A stretch of DNA of 64,000 nucleotides, taken from assembly GCA_033980235.1 (NCBI GenBank), contig CM067064.1, positions 980,501 through 1,044,500 of the forward strand, read 5' to 3'. A program made the position numbers and the translations under genes. The notes under the pieces are model-generated. The model was not told where the DNA came from, made no database searches, and saw only the letters and a list, made by a program, of their open reading frames with translations. This stretch comes from Diadema setosum (taxonomy: Eukaryota > Echinodermata > Echinoidea > Diadematoida > Diadematidae). Shown here in pieces: positions 9,849 through 19,632 of the stretch. Every line of letters begins with the position of its first letter. Within the stretch, counting starts at the first letter, position 1.

Positions 9849-11012
9849 TGTCACAAATGTACACACAAGTAGTTATATGTACATGTATCAAGGTTGTATG
9901 CATGGTTGTTTTAATGTGCACATTGTATGTACACAGGGTGACCAGATTAATGGAGAACATTCTATATGATATTAGATATAGTACATACAGGCTGACCAGA
10001 TCAGTGGAGAATTTTCTATGTGGTATACAATGTAGCTACAGTACATGTATGCATCTGACAGGAAATACATTATAGCTCACTCAATCTAGAATGATTTAAC
10101 CCATTCCAGAAAATTCTAGGAAGTGCTGGCTGAGTGAGGCACTGCCCTTGTAGCCAAATGTGATTGGTAGTTAATTTTGGCAATTGATGTTATGCACATA
10201 TTAGGAAGTGAGTCATCCAGGATTCCTGGAATTTGGACTTGCTAGTATGTTCAGGTATGTGGCCCCAGGTTGGAGAAAATTACAGAATGTACTAGAAAGG
10301 GGTGAATGGATAGTATATAAGCAGGAGAAATTCTGAGGTAGGCAGAGTACCCAACACCTCTGCTCTGAGAGTTACGTCACTTCTGGCTCTGAAGCGACTT
10401 GCAAATGTTATAGTCAGTCCTGTGTTACCTGCTGACCTGCTATACAAACTGTGTTTGTGGAGATAAGGCCTGGGAGACATTTTGCCTGCAGAGAATTAAT
10501 TTGCCTACGTTGGAGATAGACTCCATATTTTAGTGTCAACGGACATTATTACGGCAAAGCTGTGACGGGCTGGATTCCTTGCTGGACATTATAAAGTGAA
10601 TCATCATTCAACGCATCAACTGGACGTGGTCGTCATAACTTTTGGATTTTGCACGTTTCGCCGTGGACATACATTGTGGATTTTACCCCGGATTAATAAC
10701 GAGGATTATCACAACCTGCGCCTCTGGATTTACGTCTGAGGTATCATTCATCGGTGCATCGCGGATCATTCATCTGTGCATCGAACATCGTATCTGGACA
10801 CTGTCAAAGGGTTACTTGCTTTCAAATTTTGGACTGTAATGCACGTAAGTGATTCTATTACCGATTTGTAATTGTTTGTATTGATCGTTATTGTACTGAT
10901 GTGAAAACCGATTACGAATCTGTACCCACAATATCACTGTTAATAAACCGCCTGAACATTAGTTGATTGTTTCTTTTGTGCGATCATTCTCAGAGTGATT
11001 TTGGTCGTAACA
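9849..11012 (+). repeat. 3' LTR of the RT-less element
   Basis: Begins TGTCACAAATG and ends GTCGTAACA. It differs from the 5' LTR by one inserted T near 10185, T to G near 10836 and C to G near 10997. Confidence 0.93.
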
Positions 11013-11838
11013 TAACGAGGACATTTTTGGTGCATCATGATAGAGAAAAACATAATTAAGCAATTTGATCGGATACAAAGAGGTTCCATTTCTTGACCTG
11101 CCGCTTTCAAACACACGATGAATCAAACATTCAAAAGCGAATTCACGCTATCCCCGTTTTACAGAGTTTGTGCTGAACGCAGTAACACACTGCACCAGTG
11201 CCAGTCCCGTCTCAATCTCTACATGTATAGTAAGGGTACTAGGTCTCGCGCAGGGACGTAATGATCGCGCATAGTGCAACTGCGTATAGCAAGCGATATT
11301 ACGCGTAGGACTAAGCGCAAAATTTGCCGATACGCCTATGGAATAAACATACCTGACTTACCGCTCAACATGAGAAGGAAGCAGGTAAGAAATTTTGATT
11401 TCCAACAAATTTTCCACTAAATTTCCAATTTTTTACCTTGTACAAACCTACCATCCCTTAAAATCTGTTCTAAGGATGTTGTAGCCTAGACGTGTCGTCT
11501 CGCTTGTCTCGTTCGTAGTCGATAGAATTCGTAATTTGTTTGATCGATCGTTTACCACATGACGTCATCATACACAAGAACAATGTATGCTGCCAGCTAC
11601 GCTGAAATACTGTTAATTTGTTTTAAGTCAAATTTTTACACAACGATTATAATATTACAAAGGAATAAATATTTCAGTCTATCGAAGTTGCAGTGTGATT
11701 TCAATTTGAATTTGCTTGTGATTTCTTGCGCTAACTTGTGATATATTTGTGACAGGGGAGGGCCATAATGATAGTAAAGAAAACAAATTAGATGAGAGTG
11801 TGACAAATGGGTGACGAAAATGAGAGGGTGACAAATGG

Positions 11839-11890
11839 GTAAGCACACACACAAACACACACACACAAACACACACACACACACACACAA
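11839..11890. repeat. (CA)n microsatellite with CAAA interruptions
   Basis: About 50 bases of ACACAC with two AAAC interruptions, inside the interior of the 4957-14408 transposon. Confidence 0.95.
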
Positions 11891-12039
11891 AATATATGTT
11901 CATATTTTACTTTTTTCCATTTTATATTACATGTATATTATTGGTTAAAGTGATTAGAAATATTGTAAGAAAACTTTATAAATGAAAATCACTAACGATT
12001 ATGAAAATATCAATGATAAAAATAATGATAATAAGAATG

Positions 12040-12302
12040 ACAAAATGATGGTGGTGGAAGTGATAATAATAATAATGAAAATGATGATGATGATGATGAT
12101 TATGATGATCGATGATGGTGGTGGTGATAATAGTAATAATGATAATAATAATAATGATAATAATATTAATAATAGTAACATATATAATAATAATGATAAT
12201 AATAATAATAACACATATAATAATAATAATAATAATAATAACATATATAATAATAATGATAATAATAATAATAACACATATAATAATAATAATAATAATA
12301 TA
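12040..12302. repeat. cryptic trinucleotide repeat (ATG then AAT)
   Basis: Begins with ATG/GTG triplets and passes into AAT triplets. The last part is a higher-order duplication of about 60 bp: ACATATAATAATAATGATAA-type units at about 12178-12240 and 12240-12300. The long Asn- or Ile-rich frames here are repeat artefacts. Confidence 0.9.
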
Positions 12303-13262
12303 CACAAGTTAGGTAAAACTGCTGTTGCTTAACAGGGACAAATTTAACATCAAGTGAAAAAATATTCTATGAAAGCCGGAGCACGTTACAGCCGCAGAGG
12401 GGCAGACACTTCAGAGGGCATGAAACTACAGAGGGCAGCTGCGCGATCTTTACATACCCCGAGAAATTGAACGCATAAAAAAAAGTCCGACATACAAACG
12501 GCGACAGCGCACTACTCCGTCAACGTATTATCAGGAGATTCTGGGAGGTGATTTTTCTGCATTTTCGTGATATTCATTGAGAAATTCAGGTACGATTATG
12601 GAATAACTTCTATTATAAGAGCATTTCAAATTTTCGTGCGCGATATCTAGACCCCTCAACCATACTATCTGAAGCGGGAAGACTTGGAAACAAACATGTT
12701 TCAGTCCCGCTGTTATCCTTCCTTGCTGCCCATTATCAGTAACGAATAACCGAGTACTGTTCCTTCCATGTTTCTTCTAAACCACATACTATAATCATAA
12801 TCATTCCATTTTCTTTTTCGCGAGGTTCCATTTCTTGACTTGCCGCTTTCAAACACATGACAAACGAAACATTGAAAACCGAATTCATGCTGTCCATGTC
12901 TCTTTCCCGCTTTGCAGAGTAGTTAGTTTTCTTCTAAACCTTGCAATAAGACACAGAAATACCTTCCAATGATCCTCCTAAGTTATTGAATAAAGTCATC
13001 CAATTTTCTTTTTTGTGAGATACACGTGCGACTGCGTGATATTAAGGTCAGACCACACTGCAACGAGAGAAAAAAATATATAACGCATTCAAAAACTTTT
13101 CATTTAGCGACACTCGTGGCAAAAATGGACAATAATATTGGAATGCGTGTGCAACGCATCATTATATCCTTTCCATTTTTAGTTCTGACTTCCAGTTGTT
13201 TTGTTGGCTAGTAAATATGAGGGTATATGATTAAAGCTGAAATAATTAATGGAATCATATTG

Positions 13263-13605
13263 ATCCCGCCGGATGACAGTGTAAAAATAGTTGAATAATA
13301 CATGTTAATCTACTCAATTGAGTCGGTGTTTAGAAAAAGAAATAAACGCATTTAACAGTTTGAATAGATCTGAGATTGTTTACTATCATGTACAAGTAAC
13401 AAATGATAATATAAATATGAGTGTGTATGATTAAATCCGAAATAAGTAATGAAATCATCGCGATCCCACCAGGTGACAGTAGCATAAAAATAGTTGAATT
13501 AAATACAGCATGTTAATCTACTCAATTGAGTCAGTGTTCAGAAAAAGAAACAAACACATTAACAGTTTGAATAGATCTTGGTTTGTTCATTATCATTTCA
13601 CACTG
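13263..13605. repeat. diverged tandem duplication, about 205 bp unit
   Basis: TGTTAATCTACTCAATTGAG and the flanking sequence occur at about 13301 and 13509 with matching context (CCGCC or CCACC, GATGACAGT or GGTGACAGT, then AACAGTTTGAATAGATCT). It lies in the extra interior of the 4957-14408 transposon. Confidence 0.75.
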
Positions 13606-14511
13606 CATTTCACAATGACTATTTTTCTTTTTTTCATAATGGTTTATGAGGTGCAGATTTGTGTAAAAATCACAACCATCCAAATTCAACCCTGTCGCAT
13701 ATTTTTCACGAACGGTGTACAAAATGCGAAGAGATTTTCAAAAGAAAATAAAGAATGCACTTTTTAATCCCTTCGGGCACAACGATCATACATTGTATAG
13801 GAGTACAGCTGAAATGATTCATGAAATCATCGCATTCATGCTGGGCACCAACAGCATAATATACCTCGCAAGTTACGATAAACAACGCATGTATGTTACT
13901 GTATTTGCGCTGGTGTTTAGAAAAACTTAACCTAAAAATGCATTTTATGCAATCTGATTTTGTTCATTGTCATTTTACAATGTACACTGTATTTCACAAA
14001 CGAAAAAAAAATTCTTTCAGAATGGTTCGATACAAGAGGAAGAGATAGGTGTAGAAAGAATCACGAAATACGACTCTGCCGAGTAGGCCTACTTCTCAAG
14101 AATGTAATGTGCAACTACATGCGAAGAGATTTTTGAAAGAAAAATAAAGAATTAACGCATTTCAACCCCTACTTTTTCTGTCTTTTTCATGTATCAATTC
14201 ACAAATAATTTCCCTTTATTGTCTCAATAATAATGATCCATACTTGTGTAATAACAATGCAAAGGATGTTCTTAAGTTTGATTGACGGTTATATGACATC
14301 GTGCTTATGTTTTTCTTTGTTTTTGATGTGTACAATTATAACAAGGTACCGGTTATAACGTGGTAATATCACTGGTCCCACAGACCTCGTTATAACGGGA
14401 CTTCACTGTAATAGCATAAATTCATCTGAGTTCTAGACAATTTATTTAGGAAGTACATGTACATTGTAAGAAGAAATGCATATCAAACATGATCATATTA
14501 TGTTCTTGCAG

Positions 14512-14698
14512 GTGCAGCAAGAATTCAAGCTGCTGTTACTAGAGGCCACTGCAAAATTCATCAGCAAGTGGGAGCCAAGATTTGTGCAGAGCATCCTACA
14601 CATTTTTAAGATGTCCCGCCTTCCAAAAATACAAGCCTTGATGGAGGACTTGCATCCTCCAAACTCTGAGTTGGGTGACCGGTATGAACCTTCTGAGG
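14512..14698 (+). CDS. candidate exon A, 3' part of a SAMD3-like / uncharacterised gene
   Basis: The exon is bounded by TTCTTGCAG (acceptor) and GAGG|GTAAGA (donor). It reads VQQEFKLLLLEATAKF..., then PKIQALMEDLHPPNSE, and ends with one base of the next codon. That base plus two bases of the exon at 15525 makes a Gly codon, so the phases fit. The peptide is typical coding sequence (charged and helical). The family call rests on the downstream exons, whose layout I recall from SAMD3-like multicopy proteins of animals. Upstream exons are not visible. The 4957-14408 transposon ends only 104 bases before the exon. The gene may be a pseudogene because exon C is frameshifted. Confidence 0.55.
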
Positions 14699-14814
14699 GT
14701 AAGAAAAAAATGTTAGAAATTAGTGTCCTTCAGTCAGACAGATAGATTCTGCTTGTAGGCATATTCAGTTACAAGCAGTAGGATCGATAAACCAACTCCT
14801 AAATGTAACAAGTC

Positions 14815-15006
14815 CTGTAAGAGTGGATATTTTCGCGCGACTAATTTTTCGCGCTTGGCTGGGTAAGAGGAGTTTCGCGTGTTTTTAAATCCACGTAATT
14901 AAGACATCACGCACAGGAACATATGGCAAGCAAAAATATTCGCGTGCTTTTATTTTCACGCTAGTTGCTGGTTGCGCGAAATGCGCGAAAATTTCCACTT
15001 TTACAG
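14815..15006. mobile_element. small MITE with GCGCGAAAA ends
   Basis: CTGTAAGAGTGGATATTTTC at the left is matched by an inverted GAAAATTTCCACTTTTACAG at the right. The interior repeats TTTTCGCG. It sits in the intron between exons A and B. Confidence 0.7.
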
Positions 15007-15524
15007 TAATAATTTTGACACACAAGTGTGAAGATTCGAAACACAAAAGGAATACATTTGTTTAAAGGAGAATTTTCCCATGAAAGGAAAAAAGTATGAC
15101 CTGACCGACCAGAGTGTGACAAACCACATGGCCAAATGCTCCTGGCACCCAAAAATCTGTGTCAGACATGAGGGAATTAGATCAAGAACTTGCATTATAC
15201 CCAAAAATGAGTGTCGAGCATGCTAAGCAGGTAACATACCTTTGCCTTAAGATATTGAAATGACCATAAAATTGTGATATTATGTTAATGCATGTCTTCC
15301 TGGTTTTAAGTTGTTGTCTTTGTTTTGTTTTTTTCCAGCTTAATTTAATGCTGTCATGTGGAGGCTGTCACTTTGATAGGCAGTGCACATGCAACTTGTC
15401 TTATATCATCAATAACTTTCACAACACCATTCCATTTGTTCAAAACCTCTACTGTTTATTGAATGCTAGAGCTACTTTTCCTGATTGTACCTTAGCCTTT
15501 GTAATTTTCTGATTGATTATTAAG

Positions 15525-15634
15525 GAGAGAGGTCACTCTCTGCTTTCCTGGGTGCTGTGTACGTACTTCCATCTAACGCAACAAAGAGGACATCCTTGGC
15601 TGATGCAGTGCAGTACTTCCTGGTAATAAGACTG
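15525..15634 (+). CDS. candidate exon B of the SAMD3-like gene
   Basis: The exon follows TTATTAAG (acceptor) and ends at AGACTG|GTATGT; an alternative donor 12 bases earlier (CTG|GTAATAAG) keeps the same phase. It reads ERSLSAFLGAVYVLPSNATK, then RTSLADAVQYFLVIRL. The first two bases complete the Gly codon left by exon A, and the exon ends in phase 0, matching exon C. This phase agreement over three exons is the main evidence for a real gene. An alternative short exon at about 15060-15229, ending AAGCAG|GTAACA, was seen but not used. Confidence 0.55.
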
Positions 15635-15902
15635 GTATGTTTGCAATGTGCATGCAGTCTAATTTCAATGTTTTTAGAGAAGTAAAAAATGATTGTATTC
15701 ATTCTTTCATGTGGGATGAATAACATGAAATTGTTCTATATTTATTAGTTGTTCCATTATATTTTCTTCAAATTTCTGGAAACAGTTATGATCCACTTAA
15801 TACTAAAATGGACTTTCCTTTCCCCAAACCAATAATAAGTATATACCTAGCATTTTGTTATGCCTCCGCAACGAAGTGGCCGGAGGCATTATGTTTTCGG
15901 GT

Positions 15903-15966
15903 CGTCCGTCCGTCCGTCCGTCCGTCCGTCCGTCCGTCCGTCCGTACGTCCGTACGTCCGTCCGTC
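15903..15966. repeat. (TCCG)n tetranucleotide tract
   Basis: About 15 units, some changed to TACG. It is part of the 5' portion of the CCTCCGC repeat. Confidence 0.95.
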
Positions 15967-16075
15967 CCGTTTTGTTTTTGTTGATATCTCAAGAACCGTG
16001 TGGTGGTTTTACATCAAACTTGGTATTAGGGTATATCCTTGGGGGATAATACTTTGTGTGGATTTTAGGGTCACA

Positions 16076-16548
16076 GGGTCAAAGGTCAAAGGTCACAGGT
16101 TATTTTGTGAAAAAAAAATTGAAATTTCATGTTTTTCTCCATATCTCGCAAATGGTTCAAGGTATCTTCATGGAACTTAGTATATATGCTTGTACCGATG
16201 GGCAGTGATTATCTAGGGAAGTTGGGGGTCATGGGTCAAAGGTCAGGGGGTCAAAGGTCAAGGCCAACTCCTCAAAATATCACTACTTTCCTTAAAATGC
16301 AATATGCCTGAAGGTTTTTTTTTTTTTTTTTAAACTTGATATATGGCATGTATTAGCCAATATATATTTTTGGGGAAGTTTCTTGCCAAAAGGTCAAAGG
16401 TCAAAAGGTAAAAGGTCAAGTGAAAGTGCTAAATTGCACTTTTTCCTCCATATCTCAAAAGTAACTCAAGGTATCATCATGAAACTTACATATTTATGCA
16501 TGTTCAACCTAACAGTGATTCTCTTTGGAACTGTGAGGTCAAAGGTCA
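16076..16548 (+). promoter_or_regulatory. cluster of AGGTCA direct repeats (DR1-like)
   Basis: Exact or one-off AGGTCA-A-AGGTCA pairs occur at 16076-16095 (three half-sites), 16233-16245, 16248-16260, 16391-16403 and 16536-16548. DR1 is the known binding arrangement for RXR, HNF4 and PPAR-type nuclear receptors. Whether any receptor binds here is inference. The motifs belong to the repeat and recur in the other copies. Confidence 0.45.
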
Positions 16549-17146
16549 AAGGCCAGGTTTAGATAATGCTATTTTCCCATTTGATACTGAATTATACTTT
16601 TTCTCAATACCTTGAAAATTACTCAATGCATAAACTTATAAAAGTGTCAAAAGTCAAGTAAAAATCATCAGTTCCCCAAATATCTGCACTCTGACATTTT
16701 AATCATTCATCCAATTGAACCTAGTTCTAGGAAAGTGAACATTCAGCACATTTGTGTCAAACCTGTCATTTTAATATTTTGCCAATTGTGTGAAACTGTC
16801 ATCACACATTGTCAAGACATTGTACTATAGACCTATTAGGAGAACCATGCATTATGGCGGAGGCATATCAGTAGCCGTAGCGATATATCTAGTTTACAAT
16901 GCAGCATTAACTGAATTCAGATTCGTTTAGATGAAATTTGTAGCCAGATTTATGCTACAAAAGGCTCAGTAATTTCAAATGGGTAACATACAGATTGACC
17001 AACACAACTGTTGAAATCTTATTTTCTGATCTTACAATTCAACTTATGTCATCCAAATAACATCTTATTTTAATGTAAAATTAAATATTTGAGCCTTGGT
17101 AAAACCTGCAAATGCTGAGATTATGTTCATTCTTTCTCTCCGCCAG

Positions 17147-17448
17147 CCTGGCACCAGCGTTGAAACTTTTCTCAAAGAGCAACACAATGATGCACGAGTG
17201 AAGCGAAACCAGCCATACCTGCTGGGATTAGGGACTCGTCGCCTGCCAACACAGTTCTTTGTAATCATCAACAAGCAGGCAATTCCTGCCCTCGAGATAT
17301 CACCTCAGCTGTGGACTTACTGTTCAGGCTACACTTTGTGTTCAATATTCAATATGCTACAGCACTGCAGGCAGTTCATAAGTTTCTGGAACACTACGAG
17401 TATGAGGTTGGTGTGCCAATGGATGTTATCCCGGCTTGGGCCAAATAG
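17147..17448 (+). pseudogene. candidate terminal exon C of the SAMD3-like gene, with frameshift
   Basis: A strong pyrimidine-rich acceptor (TTCTTTCTCTCCGCCAG) starts it in phase 0 with PGTSVETFLKEQHNDARVKR, then QPYLLGLGTRRLPTQFFVII. Near 17280-17300 the sensible frame changes. In the other frame it continues as DITSAVDLLFRLHFVFNIQY..., then HKFLEHYEYEVGVP, and stops at TAG 17446-17448. The combined layout (a QPYLL segment, an FFVII strand, then AVDLLF..HFVF) is what I recall from the C-terminus of SAMD3-like proteins. One frameshift means either a broken gene or a sequence error. No clear AATAAA follows within the next few hundred bases. Confidence 0.55.
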
Positions 17449-17580
17449 TTAATGGCTGGCATCATTGCTCTTTGCAACAACTAATGCTATTCCATTGATT
17501 AGGCCGGTTTACATGTACGTACTGAGTGTCTCAAATAGTCTCCAAAATGAGATTTGTAAAAAAAGAAAGAAAAGAAAAGA

Positions 17581-18100
17581 AGAAATCTTGATATGTATGG
17601 GGGGGGGGGGTTGTACCAAATAAGGGCCAATTTTCACATTTCCATGTTCTTGAAAATGCATTGTTACATTTTACCAAGCTTTGAAGGGATTGTTGCTAGG
17701 GTGGTAGAAAATGTATCTGTGCAAATGGGCACCATTCCTTATTTGGGGGCCCCAAGGGGCACAATACTCCGGACAGGCGGGTAACAAAGCCCTCAAATTA
17801 ACAATTTTCTACAAATCTCCCCCTTGAGAGTCAAAGGGATAAGCTAAGTTGGTGCTATGAATTAGTAGATTGGTGATTGTTGGGGGGGGGGGGGGGGGGG
17901 TCCAAACTTTTAAATTTTCATAATTTTCTTGAAAATACATCTTCAGATTTTCATCAAACTTGAGCAGGTAGCATCCCTGGGTGATAGGATCTCGATCTGT
18001 TCAAATGCGCACCAATCACCCCCTGTGGGGAGGGTCCCCAGGGGGCCTGCAGGGAATCCCAAAAGTCCCCAAATCAAGGCATTAAAACATTAAAAAAAAA
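17581..18100 (-). repeat. poly-G-bearing dispersed repeat (family also at 53-58 kb)
   Basis: Contains G10 (about 17600) and G20 (about 17881) tracts and a minus-strand version of the phrase GGATGCTACCTGC(TC)AAGTTT, GGTGCCCATTTG and GATCCTAT, which recur many times at 53.2-58.2 kb. Not coding. Confidence 0.6.
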
Positions 18101-18226
18101 AAAGTAAAGAAACTCTAAAAACGCTGAAAATGTTGATAGGTTTAAGTCATTGTTGAAAACTCATCTGTTTACACAACCTTAATTTTGCTGTTGTTGTTGT
18201 TGCTGTCGTTATCATAATATGTACAT
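18100..18226 (+). pseudogene. LINE 3' end: last codons of a non-LTR retrotransposon ORF2
   Basis: Reads ENVDRFKSLLKTHLFTQP then TAA (18180-18182). The pattern F-K-S-x-L-K-T-H-L-F is the usual C-terminus of CR1/L2/RTE-like reverse transcriptase proteins. The 3' untranslated part continues after a MITE insertion at 19006-19120. The rest of the ORF is absent (5' truncation, typical of LINEs). Confidence 0.6.
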
Positions 18227-19001
18227 GGGCAATTCCGCAGTTAGGTGGACATGACATGGATAAAAGAAATGTGCCTCTTTATCTTACCCTTTGATCTGGG
18301 TATCAACTAATGCCATGGATGTTCACCAATCATTAGGGTCTTTCAAATTCAGTAGATTTCATTTTTCGTATTTATTGATTTTGCGAGATCTAAAACCATC
18401 ATTTAAAATGTACATGTGGGACTGGGGACGCTGAAATTCACTTAAATGCAAATTACAGTGGGTTCCTTTGAAATTTTTTCCTCAAAGTTTTGCTAAAGGG
18501 TAAAAGATGAATACATTTAAATACTCCAGAAGTCATGTGACATTTTGTCAATTACAAAAGGGTGAAATGACCTGCGGAATTACTCCGGACAAATGTAACG
18601 TTACTAACCGTAACGTTACTAACCATGCTTTTGGGGGTCTAGCAAAAAAATTATCGGTCGAACTGCTAAAAAAATTTGCATGAACATTTGTCATGATGCA
18701 ATAATTGAAATTAATGCAACACTTTGTTTGAAGTAACTTGAATTTTTGCACACTTTTTGTTACAAGACATTGATTTTTTTGTCATGTCCTTTTTTCGTAA
18801 CGTTACTAACCAGCCCTTTAAGTTGCTATAGCAATTCTAATATTTCTTGGATTGTGTTCATTCTTTTCTGTATCATAAACCTGGGAAGGATGAACATGTT
18901 TTTGACATAATTTTGACTTGAAATGAATAAATGGTAATTTAGTGGTAAAAACAAATATCTAAATTTGTTCAAATGTAACGTTACTAACCGCGGAATTGCC
19001 C
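18227..19001. mobile_element. DNA transposon with GGGCAATTCCGC ends and GTAACGTTAC motifs
   Basis: 12 bp terminal inverted repeats GGGCAATTCCGC / GCGGAATTGCCC, flanked by ACAT (18223-18226 and 19002-19005). GTAACGTTACTAACC occurs four times (18595-18609, 18610-18624, 18797-18811, 18975-18989), all in the same orientation. No transposase. Its ends match those of the 41384-43988 element. A 4 bp duplication is known for Sola1, among others, but I cannot assign the superfamily. Confidence 0.8.
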
Positions 19002-19005
19002 ACAT

Positions 19006-19120
19006 AATGCTGTATTTTGTTTTTACATTATATATATTATTTTTCCCCGATTTGATGCGCTTAGAAACATCAGTATTAAGCGCTATATAAATGTTATTCA
19101 TTATCATTATCATTATCATT
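19006..19120 (+). mobile_element. LINE 3' tail
   Basis: GCGCTTAGAAACATCAG and AAGCGCTATATAAATGTT followed by (CATTAT)n is the usual 3' end of CR1/L2-like LINEs and their SINEs. It is the continuation of 18100-18226 after removal of the MITE. Confidence 0.6.
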
Positions 19121-19199
19121 AAAATCTTCTGAAAAGCAAAGTTAATGCTATGAGTATCAAGTTCCTGTGGTGATAAGTTTGTTAATAGCAAGTCCATGG

Positions 19200-19632
19200 A
19201 TGCCCAATTTTATAGGGACTGGGGATTGGGGGCAAATTGGGACCCACTCTTTACATTTTCGTCATCTTCTTGCCAATGCATGGTCAAATCTTTACTAAAT
19301 CTGATAGGTATCCTCACAAGGATGATAGATTATATACTAGTACAAATCGGCTTCATCCCCATTTGAGGGTCCTATAGGGCCCAGAACTCCCAAATTTGAG
19401 AATGTTTTCAAAGATCTTTCTTCTATAAAACCAGTAATACTCTGAGTAAATGCAATACACATTGGTATGTGTACATTCAAGTTAGCTTGTGGCAGATCTA
19501 CAATGGCCTCATTGGTGCCAGGACCAAATTGATGGCCAATTTTTACATTTTGATCTGCTTTTTGAAAAGCTATGGTCAACTCTTGGAACAAATTGGCAGG
19601 TATTATTGTCAGTGTGATACAATATACAAGTA
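19200..19632. repeat. dispersed repeat related to the 53-58 kb units
   Basis: Holds GGGACCC, TAGGTATCCTCACAAGGATG, GGGTCCTATAGGGCCC and similar phrases in minus orientation. No gene is visible. Confidence 0.45.

Larger units (their letters stand above)
5009..11012 (+). mobile_element. Ty3/gypsy-type LTR retrotransposon lacking RT and RNase H
   Basis: Two LTRs of 1163 and 1164 bp (TG...CA) flank a primer binding site, one long Gag-protease-integrase frame and a purine tract. A TAAC duplication (5005-5008 and 11013-11016) marks the insertion, which lies in the TIR region of the 4957-14408 transposon. I found only about three differences between the LTRs (one indel and two substitutions), which points to recent insertion. 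No reverse transcriptase or RNase H is present anywhere between the LTRs. Confidence 0.93.
4957..14408. mobile_element. Tc1/pogo-like DNA transposon, split by an LTR element
   Basis: It starts CAGTGAAACCCCATTATAAC and ends GTTATAACGGGACTTCACTG. TA lies on both sides (4955-4956 and 14409-14410). Inside the ends the motif GTTATAACG is repeated. Without the retrotransposon at 5009-11012 it is about 3.4 kb. Its left inner part (11017-11195) and right inner part (about 13733-14408) match the short copy 19633-20639 in reverse orientation, so it carries an extra interior of about 2.5 kb. I see no transposase. It is presumably a non-autonomous member. Confidence 0.8.
15860..16895 (+). mobile_element. 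CCTCCGC repeat, copy 1
   Basis: Starts with a short hairpin (ATGCCTCCG...CGGAGGCAT) followed by a (TCCG)n tract, then about 0.9 kb with many GGTCA motifs. It ends at GGCGGAGGCATA and TCTAGTTTA. The ends are inverted (ATGCCTCCGC / GCGGAGGCAT). Two other copies are in the window: 27596-40192 (split) and 55753-56785 (minus). It encodes nothing. Frames through the TCCG tract (Arg-Pro-Ser-Val repeats) are artefacts. Confidence 0.85.

Noticed and set aside
11976..12332. Long Asn-, Asp- or Ile-rich frames
   Set aside because: They are translations of AAT/ATG simple repeats.
15060..15229. Possible extra exon between exons A and B
   Set aside because: There is a donor-like AAGCAG|GTAACA but no good acceptor, and exons A and B already join in phase without it.
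15855..16180. Frames with Arg-Pro-Ser-Val repeats
   Set aside because: Translation of the (TCCG)n tract in the CCTCCGC repeat. The same frames appear in all copies.
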